The notes under the pieces are model-generated. The model searched no databases. It was not told the DNA's origin and saw only the letters and a program-made list of their open reading frames with translations. DNA of 40,540 bases from Gammaproteobacteria bacterium (lineage in GTDB: Bacteria; Pseudomonadota; Gammaproteobacteria; Pseudomonadales; Pseudohongiellaceae). The stretch covers positions 1 to 40,540 of the forward strand of contig JASBUV010000099.1 in the NCBI GenBank assembly GCA_030147705.1, written 5' to 3'. Every line of letters begins with the position of its first letter. Position 1 is the first letter of the stretch. Position numbers and translations under genes: made by a program. Positions 32,054-40,540 of this stretch are shown here, in pieces.

Positions 32054-32203
32054 ATTACGTGCCAGGATTCCAAATTTCGAAAGGCGCTATTTAACCACAG
32101 GGCTCTGGGCAAACCCAGACCCGAAGGTCAATCCAATGCAGAGGATATGTGGTCTGAGTAGCAATAAAGGCCAGAGTGAGTCGATTTCAAGTATCATGTA
32201 GCG

Positions 32204-33196
32204 ATGAATGATATTTCAGACAAACCGGGAGCTTCAGGGCCCGCTACCCAGATTTCCCTGAGCGCTAACGTGCCGGAAGAACTTTCCGGTAAACGATTAG
32301 ACCAGATCGCAGCCAATTTGTTTCCGGATTATTCCCGTGCCCGCCTGCAGGCCTGGATCAAGCAGGGGCAACTGCTCGTGAATGGCGAGCAATTGCGACC
32401 CCGGGACAAGCTTGCTGCGGGAGACAGTCTGGTCATTGCAGCCGAGCTTGAGCCGGCAGCGGACTGGGATGCTGAAGTCTTGCCTCTCAACATTGTCTTT
32501 GAGGATGCACATCTCCTGATAATCAACAAAGCTGCTGGCACTGTGGTGCACCCGGCAGCGGGTAATCACAGTGGGACATTGCTCAATGGACTGCTCCACC
32601 ATTGTCCTGTCCTGCAAGAGCTACCCCGCGCCGGTATCGTGCATCGTTTGGATAAGGATACGACCGGATTGATGGTCGTCGCCAAATCCCTAAAGAGCCA
32701 CACGCATCTGGTGAATCTGCTACAAGCACGAGACATCAGCCGGGAGTATGAGGCGATCGTGCAAGGCAAGCTCACAGGTGGTGGCACGGTAGACGAGCCA
32801 ATTGGCAGACATCCAGTGAATCGCAAAAAACAGGCTGTCAGTGACTCTGGCAAACCTGCAGTTACTCATTATCGCATCGCCAAACGTTTTCGGGCGCATA
32901 CCCATGTTCAGGTCAAACTGGAAACTGGCAGGACTCATCAGATACGGGTGCACATGGCGCATATCAATCATCCTCTGGTGGGTGACCCTGTTTATGGTGG
33001 ACGTTTTCAGATCCCGGCAGCCTGTCCGCCAAGTTTGGCTGCTGCCTTGCGGGGATTTCGTCGTCAGGCGCTGCATGCCGCCAGATTGTCATTTACCCAT
33101 CCGGCGAGCGGTGAGTTGATGACCTGGGAAGCAGAGCTCCCATCCGATATGCAAATGCTTCTTGCTGAAATCGCGGCAGCTGGAGAGGCGGCCTGA
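32204..33196 (+). CDS. rluD: 23S rRNA pseudouridine synthase RluD
   Basis: 330 aa; S4 domain, catalytic HRLDKDTTGLMVVAK; divergent from bamD. Confidence 0.95.
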   Translation: MNDISDKPGASGPATQISLSANVPEELSGKRLDQIAANLFPDYSRARLQAWIKQGQLLVNGEQLRPRDKLAAGDSLVIAAELEPAADWDAEVLPLNIVFEDAHLLIINKAAGTVVHPAAGNHSGTLLNGLLHHCPVLQELPRAGIVHRLDKDTTGLMVVAKSLKSHTHLVNLLQARDISREYEAIVQGKLTGGGTVDEPIGRHPVNRKKQAVSDSGKPAVTHYRIAKRFRAHTHVQVKLETGRTHQIRVHMAHINHPLVGDPVYGGRFQIPAACPPSLAAALRGFRRQALHAARLSFTHPASGELMTWEAELPSDMQMLLAEIAAAGEAA

Positions 33197-33942
33197 TGGT
33201 TTCTTCTTTTGTCCGGCCGGACTGGCAAGACCTAACCCAGGTTGAAGTATTTTGCAGCACACGTGCTGACGGATGCAGTGTCGCCCCGTTCGAACATTTT
33301 AATTTGGCGTTGCATGTAGGTGACGATGATCAGACTGTACAGGCAAATCGCGACCAGCTACGCAAAGGTTTGCCCGGGGTTCCTGAGCTCCAGTGGTTGG
33401 ACCAGGTTCACGGCACTGATGTTATCCGGCTCCATGAATTGCTCCCGCCTCCACAAGCCGACAGTCTCGTTACTTCTATCCCTGGTTTTGCCTGCTGCGT
33501 AATGACGGCAGATTGTCTACCAGTCATTCTGGTCAGCGAAGATGAAGATGAGGTTGCTGCGCTGCATGCAGGATGGCGTGGCTTGGCGGCCGGTGTGATA
33601 GAGAACACCTTGCGCAGTATGGCGACGTCTCCTGAAAAGCTGCGCGCATGGCTCGGACCGGCAATTGGTCCCTGTCATTTTGAGGTCGGGAGTGAGGTGC
33701 GCGAGGCGTTTCTTGCGTCAATGTCTGCTGCTGCGGTCGATGCCGCTTTTTCGCCAGCGAATTCGCAGAATAAATTCATGGCGGATTTGCGACTCCTTGC
33801 ACGGACCAAGCTGGTCGATGCCGGTGTGGCGCGCGTCGATGCTTGCGAGATTTGCAGCTATTGTGATGGAGATCGATTCTATTCCTATCGCAGGGATCAG
33901 CAGACGGGGCGAAATGTGACCGGGGTATACCTCCGCAAGTAG
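33196..33942 (+). CDS. pgeF: YfiH-family (DUF152) protein, polyphenol oxidase/peptidoglycan editing factor PgeF-like
   Basis: 248 aa; VMTADCLPVIL, ALHAGWRGLAAGV, LGPAIGPCHFEVG; start overlaps rluD stop (TGATG). Confidence 0.93.
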   Translation: MVSSFVRPDWQDLTQVEVFCSTRADGCSVAPFEHFNLALHVGDDDQTVQANRDQLRKGLPGVPELQWLDQVHGTDVIRLHELLPPPQADSLVTSIPGFACCVMTADCLPVILVSEDEDEVAALHAGWRGLAAGVIENTLRSMATSPEKLRAWLGPAIGPCHFEVGSEVREAFLASMSAAAVDAAFSPANSQNKFMADLRLLARTKLVDAGVARVDACEICSYCDGDRFYSYRRDQQTGRNVTGVYLRK

Positions 33943-33998
33943 CGGGTTGTAGTATGGGATCAAAGTAGTGCGGTGTAGTAATGGGTGAGGGTGCTGAG

Positions 33999-34028
33999 CT
34001 TGAAATCGGCGGCATATGACCCAATAAA
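33999..34028 (+). promoter_or_regulatory. Candidate sigma32 (heat-shock) promoter of clpB
   Basis: CTTGAAA at 33999-34005, 14 nt spacer, CCCAATAAA at 34020-34028; close to the sigma32 consensus CTTGAAA-N(11-16)-CCCCATnT and located upstream of clpB. Confidence 0.7.
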
Positions 34029-34166
34029 TGCCGGTATTGAAAGCATCAATTGCTTGTTGCAGGTATCCGCACTCTATGCTGCGCCGATCGAGCTAAGTGA
34101 GGGGTTCACGGTTTCTGCAGAGCAATTGCTGAGAAGCTCCAGGAAAGCTTTTGCTAAGGATTACCC

Positions 34167-36782
34167 ATGCGACTCGACAAACTAACCAGCAAATTGCAGT
34201 CAGCGCTTGCTGATGCGCAGTCCCTTGCGCTTGGTAAGGATCAAAATCTTATACAACCAGTGCATCTGATTCTGTGCCTGATCGATCAGAAAGGCGGTTC
34301 AGTGAAACCCCTGTTGTCGCAGACCGGGTTCAATGTCACTGATTTGCGCAGCAAGCTTCAACAGGCGGTAGATGATCTGCCGCACATGCCGAATCATGAA
34401 GGCGAAATTGCCGCATCCCCGGAGTTGGGCAAACTTTTTAATCAGGCTGACAAATTGGCTCAGCAAAAAGGTGATTCGTTTATCTCCAGCGAAACCATGT
34501 TGCTTGTCGCCATGAACGACAAGGGCACTCTGGGCAAGTTGTTGAACAGTTATGGAGTGTCAGCACAAGCACTGGAGAATGCGATCAACAATCTGCGCGG
34601 CGGTGAGGCAGTGAACGATGCCGGTGCCGAAGAAGCCTGGCAGGCCCTTTCCAAATACTGTGTGGATCTCACTGCGCGAGCAGAAGAGAGTGAGCTCGAT
34701 CCGGTTATCGGTCGCGATGCCGAGATACGCCGCACGATTCAGGTTTTACAGCGTCGCACTAAAAACAATCCCGTATTAATCGGTGAGCCCGGCGTAGGCA
34801 AGACGGCGATCGTTGAAGGGCTCGCACAACGCATCATCAATGGCGAAGTTCCTGAAGGCCTCAAAGACAAACGAATTCTTGCGCTTGATATGGGGGCGCT
34901 AATCGCGGGTGCCAAGTTCCGTGGAGAATTCGAGGAGCGTCTCAAAGCGGTGCTCAATGAATTGTCCAAGCAGGAAGGCTCAATCATTCTGTTCATAGAT
35001 GAGCTGCACACCATGGTCGGCGCAGGCAAAGCAGAGGGCGCGATGGATGCAGGCAACATGTTAAAGCCCGCTCTGGCGCGCGGCGAGCTACACTGCGTTG
35101 GCGCGACAACGCTTGATGAGTATCGGCAGTACATTGAAAAAGATGCTGCACTGGAACGCCGTTTCCAGAAAGTGCTCGTTGAGGAGCCGGGTGAAGAAGA
35201 TACCATTGCGATTCTGCGAGGCTTGAAAGAGAAATACGAAGTGCATCATGGTGTGCAAATCACTGATTCTGCCATCATCGCTTCAGCGCGACTGTCGCAG
35301 CGCTATATCCCGGATCGTCAGTTGCCAGACAAGGCGATTGATCTGGTTGATGAGGCAGCCAGTTTGATCCGCATGGAAATTGATTCCAAGCCAGAAGAAA
35401 TGGACAGGCTCGATCGCAGACTGATTCAGTTGAAGATCGAGCAGGAAGCACTGAAGAAGGATGATGACGCGGCGACCAACAAGCGCAAATTGAAGCTTGC
35501 TGAAGAAATCGCGGAGCTTGAAAAAGAGTACGCAGACCTGGAAGAAGTGTGGAAGGCCGAAAAAGCGTCATTGCAGGGATCGCAAACTATCAAGAGCAGT
35601 CTGGAGCAAGCGCGCAAGGACATGGATGAAGCGAAGCGCGCCGGTGATCTGGCACGCATGTCTGAAATTCAGTATGGCATTATCCCAAGTCTTGAGAAAA
35701 AACTTGAAGCAGCAGCTGAGGCACAGACGGCTGAGAAAAAGCTATTGCGGCATAAGGTCACCGAGGAAGAGATAGCCGATGTCGTGTCACGGTGGACGGG
35801 AATACCAATCAGCAAGATGTTGCAGAGTGACAAGCAGCGCTTGTTGGAAATGGAAGATTCTCTTCACAAGCGAGTGATAGGTCAGAATGAAGCAATCGCA
35901 GCGGTAGCCAATGCGGTACGGCGTTCTCGATCAGGTCTGTCTGATCCCAACAGGCCGAATGGTTCCTTTTTGTTTCTGGGCCCGACAGGGGTCGGTAAAA
36001 CAGAATTGTGCAAAGCGTTGGCGGAGTTCTTGTTCGATACAGAAGATGCGATGGTGCGCATCGATATGTCCGAGTTCATGGAGCAGCATTCCGTTGCGCG
36101 CCTGATTGGTGCGCCACCCGGTTACGTGGGCTATGAAGAAGGGGGATACCTGACCGAAGCAGTCCGCCGTCGCCCATACTCTGTATTGCTTCTGGACGAA
36201 GTGGAAAAAGCACACCCTGATGTGTTCAACGTGCTGTTACAAGTGATGGATGATGGCCGCCTGACGGACGGCCATGGCCGAACCGTCGACTTCAGAAACA
36301 CGGTAATTGTGATGACCTCGAATCTGGGCTCGGATCGCATCCAGGAAATGATGATGGAAGGTCAGCTCAGCGAAGAGGTCTATGAGCGGGTAAAGAAGAC
36401 TGTTCTGGACGTTGTCGTGAAGCATTTTTCTCCAGAGTTCGTGAACCGAATTGATGAGACGGTTGTCTTCCATCCCCTGCAATCTGACCAGATACGTGGG
36501 ATTGCCGAGATTCAGCTGGCGTTGCTTAACAAACGACTGGCGCAGAACGAATTGCGACTGGAAGTCAGCTCATCAGTGCTCGATCTGATTGCCGAAGTGG
36601 GCTATGACCCGGTTTATGGTGCTCGCCCTCTCAAGAGGGCCATTCAGAATGGCATTGAGAACGCTCTGGCTCAGCATCTGTTGCAAGGCGAATATGCGCC
36701 TGGCGACACCATTTCAGTGACGGTCAATGAGTCAGGCGCATTAGCCTTCAGCAAGCGTGGGCCATCTGCGGACGCTGCCTGA
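34167..36782 (+). CDS. clpB: ATP-dependent chaperone ClpB
   Basis: 871 aa; two AAA+ modules ([30 protein letters not shown]), Clp N domain and middle coiled coil. Confidence 0.97.
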   Translation: MRLDKLTSKLQSALADAQSLALGKDQNLIQPVHLILCLIDQKGGSVKPLLSQTGFNVTDLRSKLQQAVDDLPHMPNHEGEIAASPELGKLFNQADKLAQQKGDSFISSETMLLVAMNDKGTLGKLLNSYGVSAQALENAINNLRGGEAVNDAGAEEAWQALSKYCVDLTARAEESELDPVIGRDAEIRRTIQVLQRRTKNNPVLIGEPGVGKTAIVEGLAQRIINGEVPEGLKDKRILALDMGALIAGAKFRGEFEERLKAVLNELSKQEGSIILFIDELHTMVGAGKAEGAMDAGNMLKPALARGELHCVGATTLDEYRQYIEKDAALERRFQKVLVEEPGEEDTIAILRGLKEKYEVHHGVQITDSAIIASARLSQRYIPDRQLPDKAIDLVDEAASLIRMEIDSKPEEMDRLDRRLIQLKIEQEALKKDDDAATNKRKLKLAEEIAELEKEYADLEEVWKAEKASLQGSQTIKSSLEQARKDMDEAKRAGDLARMSEIQYGIIPSLEKKLEAAAEAQTAEKKLLRHKVTEEEIADVVSRWTGIPISKMLQSDKQRLLEMEDSLHKRVIGQNEAIAAVANAVRRSRSGLSDPNRPNGSFLFLGPTGVGKTELCKALAEFLFDTEDAMVRIDMSEFMEQHSVARLIGAPPGYVGYEEGGYLTEAVRRRPYSVLLLDEVEKAHPDVFNVLLQVMDDGRLTDGHGRTVDFRNTVIVMTSNLGSDRIQEMMMEGQLSEEVYERVKKTVLDVVVKHFSPEFVNRIDETVVFHPLQSDQIRGIAEIQLALLNKRLAQNELRLEVSSSVLDLIAEVGYDPVYGARPLKRAIQNGIENALAQHLLQGEYAPGDTISVTVNESGALAFSKRGPSADAA

Positions 36783-37303
36783 GCAAACTTCACCCTGTAG
36801 TGGTCTGCTGGCATTGTGGAAAAATCGGTGATTTCTTTCTGATGCCAGCCCAAGCCCGCTAATCGCTTGACTTTATTGCTGTAAATGGGAAAATTCCGCC
36901 CCTTGAGAGGAGTGAATCGGCCGACCCCGTTTCACTCCCCAGCAGTCTGGTCCAGCCATAACCAGGCAATCCCACAGTCTGCTGCCTAGGTGTTACATAA
37001 CATCCACCTACAAGGCTTCTCACGTTACCACGGACGGAGCCGACAAGAAGCAACAGGTGCAAGAAGCGCGTTGCTGATTGTTACGTAGTAAGACGAATCC
37101 AAGAATTCACGTAGAGACGAGACCCGAAAGTAGAGGCAATTTGCCAGATTTATGGCATTGCTCGTACAGTTGGATAGCTGTTGTATGTCTGGTTTAGAGC
37201 CGGATAGATCCAGACAGAAGGCCAGACAGAAAACCAGGCCAAGTGCCAGGCATTGAGAGTGTGTCCTGACAACGGGCTCGAGAATGATCAGAGGCTAATC
37301 AAA

Positions 37304-39031
37304 GTGGAACAATTATCAGGTGGTGAAATGCTGATTCGTGCGCTGCACGATGAAGGCGTTGAGTTTGTATTCGGCTATCCCGGCGGCGCGGTGCTGCACA
37401 TTTATGATGCCATTTTTCGGCAGGATAAAGTCGAACACATTCTCGTCCGCCACGAGCAAGCGGCAACTCATGCTGCGGACGGCTACGCGCGGGCAACTGG
37501 CAAGCCGGGCGTGGTATTGGTGACTTCCGGGCCAGGTGCTACCAATGCAATTACTGGTATCGCGACCGCCTACATGGACTCAATACCCATGATCGTCATT
37601 TCCGGTCAGGTTGAAAGCCGAATGATTGGCTCTGATGCTTTTCAGGAGACCGATATGGTGGGCGTATCGAGACCAATCGTGAAGCACAGTTTTATGGTTC
37701 AGCATGCGAGCCAGATACCTCTTGTTGTGAAAAAAGCTTTCCATTTGGCAACAACTGGGCGACCTGGCCCTGTTGTGATTGATGTGCCCAAAGATGTAAC
37801 GGATCCGAATAGCAAGTTTCCGTATGAATATCCCAAAGAAGTGAAGATGCGATCTTATCAGGTGCCGGGCAAAGGGCACTCGGGGCAAATCAAAAAGGCT
37901 GTGGAAGCATTGATGTCTGCCAAGCGGCCAATGATTTACGCTGGTGGAGGTGTAGTGCAGGGCAATGGTTCCGAGCTACTCACAAAGCTGGCCAAGAAAC
38001 TGGGCTTTCCGGTAACCAATACACTGATGGGTTTGGGATGCTACCCCGCAACCGACAAACAGTTTCTGGGCATGCTGGGAATGCATGGTACCTATGAGGC
38101 CAATATGGCGATGCATTACTGCGACGTCTTGTTGGGTATCGGCGCGCGCTTCGACGACCGTGTGACTAATTCCGATACGTCCAAATTTTGTCCGGATGCG
38201 ACGATTCTCCACGTGGATATCGATCCGGCTTCGATCTCCAAAACAGTAGCGGCAGATGTTCCGATAGTAGGGTCAGTCACCGCCGTGCTCGAAGAAATGT
38301 TGGAGCAGGTCGGCAAATCAAAAACCAAAGTGGATAAGGAAGCGCTGGAAATCTGGTGGCAGCAAATTGACCAGTGGCGCGCACGTGATTGCCTGAAAAT
38401 TGTCTCTGACGAAAGCGGGCTGATTAAGCCTCAGCAAGCCGTACAGGCGGTTTACGAAATCACCAAGGGCGATGCATTCGTCTCCTCCGATGTAGGGCAG
38501 CACCAGATGTTCGCGGCGCAGCATTACAAGTTTGACAAGCCGCGGCGCTGGATCAACTCCGGTGGTCTGGGCACGATGGGTTTTGGCTTGCCCGCAGCAA
38601 TGGGTGTGCAGTTTGCGTTCCCTGATGCCGTCTCTGTGTGCATCACCGGCGAGGGTAGCTTTCAGATGAACCTGCAAGAGTACGCCACCTGCATGCAGTA
38701 TCAGCTGCCGATCAAAATTATCTGCCTGAATAACCAGGCGTTGGGCATGGTGAAACAGTGGCAGGATATGCAGTACGGCGGGCGACATTCGCACAGTACC
38801 TATTCAGAATCCTTGCCTGACTTCACCAAGCTGGCCGAAGCCTATGGGCATGTTGGAATCAAGATCGACAGACTCGAAGACCTGCACAGCAAGCTTGAAG
38901 AGGCCTTTGCTCTGAAAGACAAGCTGGTCTTTGTAGATATTGCCGTTGACCCTGAAGAGCACGTCTATCCAATGGCGATTAAAGGTGGTGCCATGAAGGA
39001 CATGGTTTTGAGTAAGACGGAGAGAACCTGA
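37304..39031 (+). CDS. ilvI: Acetolactate synthase large subunit
   Basis: GTG start at 37304 ([36 protein letters not shown]) preferred over the ORF start at 37253; TPP motif [29 protein letters not shown]. Confidence 0.95.
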   Translation: MEQLSGGEMLIRALHDEGVEFVFGYPGGAVLHIYDAIFRQDKVEHILVRHEQAATHAADGYARATGKPGVVLVTSGPGATNAITGIATAYMDSIPMIVISGQVESRMIGSDAFQETDMVGVSRPIVKHSFMVQHASQIPLVVKKAFHLATTGRPGPVVIDVPKDVTDPNSKFPYEYPKEVKMRSYQVPGKGHSGQIKKAVEALMSAKRPMIYAGGGVVQGNGSELLTKLAKKLGFPVTNTLMGLGCYPATDKQFLGMLGMHGTYEANMAMHYCDVLLGIGARFDDRVTNSDTSKFCPDATILHVDIDPASISKTVAADVPIVGSVTAVLEEMLEQVGKSKTKVDKEALEIWWQQIDQWRARDCLKIVSDESGLIKPQQAVQAVYEITKGDAFVSSDVGQHQMFAAQHYKFDKPRRWINSGGLGTMGFGLPAAMGVQFAFPDAVSVCITGEGSFQMNLQEYATCMQYQLPIKIICLNNQALGMVKQWQDMQYGGRHSHSTYSESLPDFTKLAEAYGHVGIKIDRLEDLHSKLEEAFALKDKLVFVDIAVDPEEHVYPMAIKGGAMKDMVLSKTERT

Positions 39032-39032
39032 T

Positions 39033-39524
39033 ATGCGACACATAATTTCAGTTTTAATGGAAAACGAACCTGGAGCATTGTCGCGGGTCGTAGGCCTGTT
39101 CTCTCAGCGCAACTACAATATCGATTCCCTGACTGTCGCGCCAACAGAAGACAGCACACTTTCGCGGCTCACGTTGACGACCTCGGGTGACGATGCGCAG
39201 ATTGAACAAATTACCAAACATCTCAATCGTATCGTCGATGTAGTAAAACTCGTCGATCTGACCGAAGGTGCGCACATTGAGCGCGAGCTGATGCTCATCA
39301 AGGTGAAAGCGGTAGGCGCGCAGCGTGCTGAACTTAAACGAACGGCTGATATTTTCCGCGGCCAAATTGTGGATATGACGCAAAGCGCATTCACTATTCA
39401 GCTCACTGGCACCGGTGAAAAACTGGATGCCTTTATCGCCGCGATGTCTGAAAACACGGTTCTTGAAGTTGCGCGCACCGGAGTTTCAGGAATCTCACGC
39501 GGAGACAAAGTGCTCGCGATCTAA
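39033..39524 (+). CDS. ilvH: Acetolactate synthase small subunit
   Basis: 163 aa; MRHIISVLMENEPGALSRVVGLFSQRNYNIDSLTVAPTED ACT domain. Confidence 0.96.
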   Translation: MRHIISVLMENEPGALSRVVGLFSQRNYNIDSLTVAPTEDSTLSRLTLTTSGDDAQIEQITKHLNRIVDVVKLVDLTEGAHIERELMLIKVKAVGAQRAELKRTADIFRGQIVDMTQSAFTIQLTGTGEKLDAFIAAMSENTVLEVARTGVSGISRGDKVLAI

Positions 39525-39630
39525 TTGGCGCAATATACGCCGATAATGATTTATCGCTGGTTTCTCATTGAAACCACTTGGGCAGTGTGACTTTTTAGTA
39601 GACGGGCATTTTTTATTTGTGGCTTCGTGC

Positions 39631-39828
39631 CTTCGAGCGCGGCTGCGCGGAGGCAGGGTTCCCGCCCCGCCGGCTCGGCGCCCATCCTTCAGTCCCGGGA
39701 GAAAGTGCCTTCACTCCGGAAAAACCCGAAGGGCGGTCTTTTTCTTCCGCTCGGCGCCGGCCTGATTGGCGGGTCGCAAACCCTGCCTCCCCACATCCGC
39801 TTGGTCAGTGATAGCCGGAGCGTCGAAG
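39631..39828 (+). repeat. Structured intergenic repeat, copy 1
   Basis: Arms ggaggcagggttcccgccccgcc (39649-39671) and ggcgggtcgcaaaccctgcctcc (39768-39790) are complementary at 20/23 positions; outer ends cttcga/tcgaag also complementary; high identity to copy 2. Confidence 0.8.
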
Positions 39829-39915
39829 TTTTCTTTGGAGTCATTCCTCAGTTCTATACCTATCCGCGTAGCTGTATTCAAATCACATGGTGTAATTAGC
39901 TATGTCGTTCAGTGT

Positions 39916-40102
39916 CTTCGAGCGCGACTGCGGGAAGGCAGAGTTTCCGTCCCGCCGGCTCGTCGCCCATCCTGGGTGCCTTCGCTCCAAAAAAAGCCCT
40001 GAAAAGCGGTGTTTTTCCTCCGCTCAGCGCCGGCCTTTATTGGCGGGCCGTAAACCCTGCCTCCCCACATCCGCTTGGTCGGCGATAGCCGGGACTTCGA
40101 AG
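39916..40102 (+). repeat. Structured intergenic repeat, copy 2
   Basis: Direct repeat of copy 1 at a 285 bp offset, e.g. aaaccctgcctccccacatccgcttggtc is shared. Arms gaaggcagagtttccgtcccgcc (39934-39956) and ggcgggccgtaaaccctgcctcc (40042-40064) complementary at 19/23. Confidence 0.8.
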
Positions 40103-40220
40103 GTTTCTTCGGTGCCTTTTCTCATTCCCGGTTAGAGCCACTTTGCACATCCGAGTCTGTGTCATCAATCGAAGGGGAACCAAGCCAACAAATAACGTAA
40201 CACTCAGCAGCGCTCGGAGT

Positions 40221-40357
40221 GTCGGGTAGGAGGGGGTTGTCGGCAACAATCAGCTCAGCGCCGAACGGAGAAAAAAGACCGCTTTTCAGGGCTTTTTTCA
40301 TAGTGAGGGGACCCGGGAGGGGCGCAGAGCGTTGGCGACAACCCCCTCCTGCCCGGC
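40221..40357 (-). repeat. Structured intergenic repeat, divergent inverted copy 3 (MITE-like, 137 bp)
   Basis: Terminal arms gtcgggtaggagggggttgtcggcaac (40221-40247) and gttggcgacaaccccctcctgcccggc (40331-40357) complementary at 24/27. The core agcgccgaacggagaaaaaagaccgcttttcagggctttttt is the reverse-complement relative of the copy 1 and 2 core. Confidence 0.78.
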
Positions 40358-40449
40358 GCGACCACACCCAACAGGTGGGCACCACCAACAGCACCACAGC
40401 AACAGCACAAAGCCCATAGCAATTCTGCAATATGCTTGCTGAACCCAAT

Positions 40450-40485
40450 AAAAAAGCCCGAGCACATGAGTGCCCGGGCTTTTTT
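40450..40485 (-). terminator. Rho-independent (bidirectional) terminator
   Basis: aaaaaagcccgagcac-atga-gtgcccgggctttttt; 10 bp stem with one mismatch flanked by A6/T6, 17 nt past the minus-strand stop at 40503. Confidence 0.88.
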
Positions 40486-40502
40486 GGTGCGCTGTGAAAG
40501 TC

Positions 40503-40540
40503 TTAGATAACTTTCTTCATCGCTGTCATGTACTTGCGCA
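40503..40540 (-). CDS. 3' end of a gene truncated by the right window edge (C-terminus ...RKYMTAMKKVI)
   Basis: Minus-strand frame cgc aag tac atg aca gcg atg aag aaa gtt atc taa, followed by a strong terminator. Too short to identify. Confidence 0.5.
   Translation of the reverse strand, partial: RKYMTAMKKVI

Noticed and set aside
34739-35206. 155 aa minus-strand Ser-rich ORF
   Set aside because: Antisense to clpB; typical reverse-complement composition artefact.
36909-36938. ggagtgaa ... ttcactcc inverted repeat downstream of clpB as a terminator
   Set aside because: Stem is short (8 bp), loop about 14 nt and no T-tract follows; insufficient for an intrinsic terminator call.
39568-40135. 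Overlapping Arg/Pro-rich ORFs (65-90 aa) in the repeat region
   Set aside because: Similarity between them (KPCLPTSAWS, KSPEKR..FSS) follows from nucleotide repeat copies in different frames; no start/RBS or domain support.
40122-40448. 108 aa minus-strand ORF across repeat copy 3 (MKKALKSGLFSPFGAELIVADNPLLPDTPSAA)
   Set aside because: Coincides with the structured repeat core; peptide-like resemblance to copy 1 is better explained by the DNA/RNA repeat than by coding.

Overview
This is a chromosomal window from a gammaproteobacterium, mostly conserved housekeeping genes in a Pseudomonas-like order. Left to right it carries: a truncated 7TMR-DISM membrane protein; an M3 peptidase lipoprotein; the minus-strand run miaB-phoH(ybeZ)-ybeY-corC(ybeX)-leuS-lptE-holA; DUF1820; an SrkA/YihE-like kinase; a compact minus-strand TlpA-like/DUF4266/DUF3570/ApbE operon; a fatty acid desaturase; slyX; a membrane-anchored cold-shock-domain protein; a glycine-zipper protein; PepSY plus a PhoP/PhoQ-like two-component system; a TauE/SafE permease; thiO; pilR/pilS; nadE; an ECF sigma/anti-sigma-like/small exported/DUF3106 operon; bamD; rluD; a YfiH-family gene; clpB with a sigma32-like promoter; ilvI/ilvH; a repeat-rich intergenic region; and the end of a gene at the right edge. 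The strongest candidates for an under-described system are two. (1) The ApbE/DUF3570/DUF4266/TlpA operon: the DUF3570 barrel-like protein carries two MSGAS motifs 20 residues apart that resemble ApbE flavinylation sites, and the DUF4266 lipoprotein ends in GGGCGCN. (2) A family of three structured repeats downstream of ilvH, with a shared core and long complementary arms whose sequences differ between copies. No tRNA, rRNA or CRISPR array was seen. All calls come from reading the sequence without database searches.
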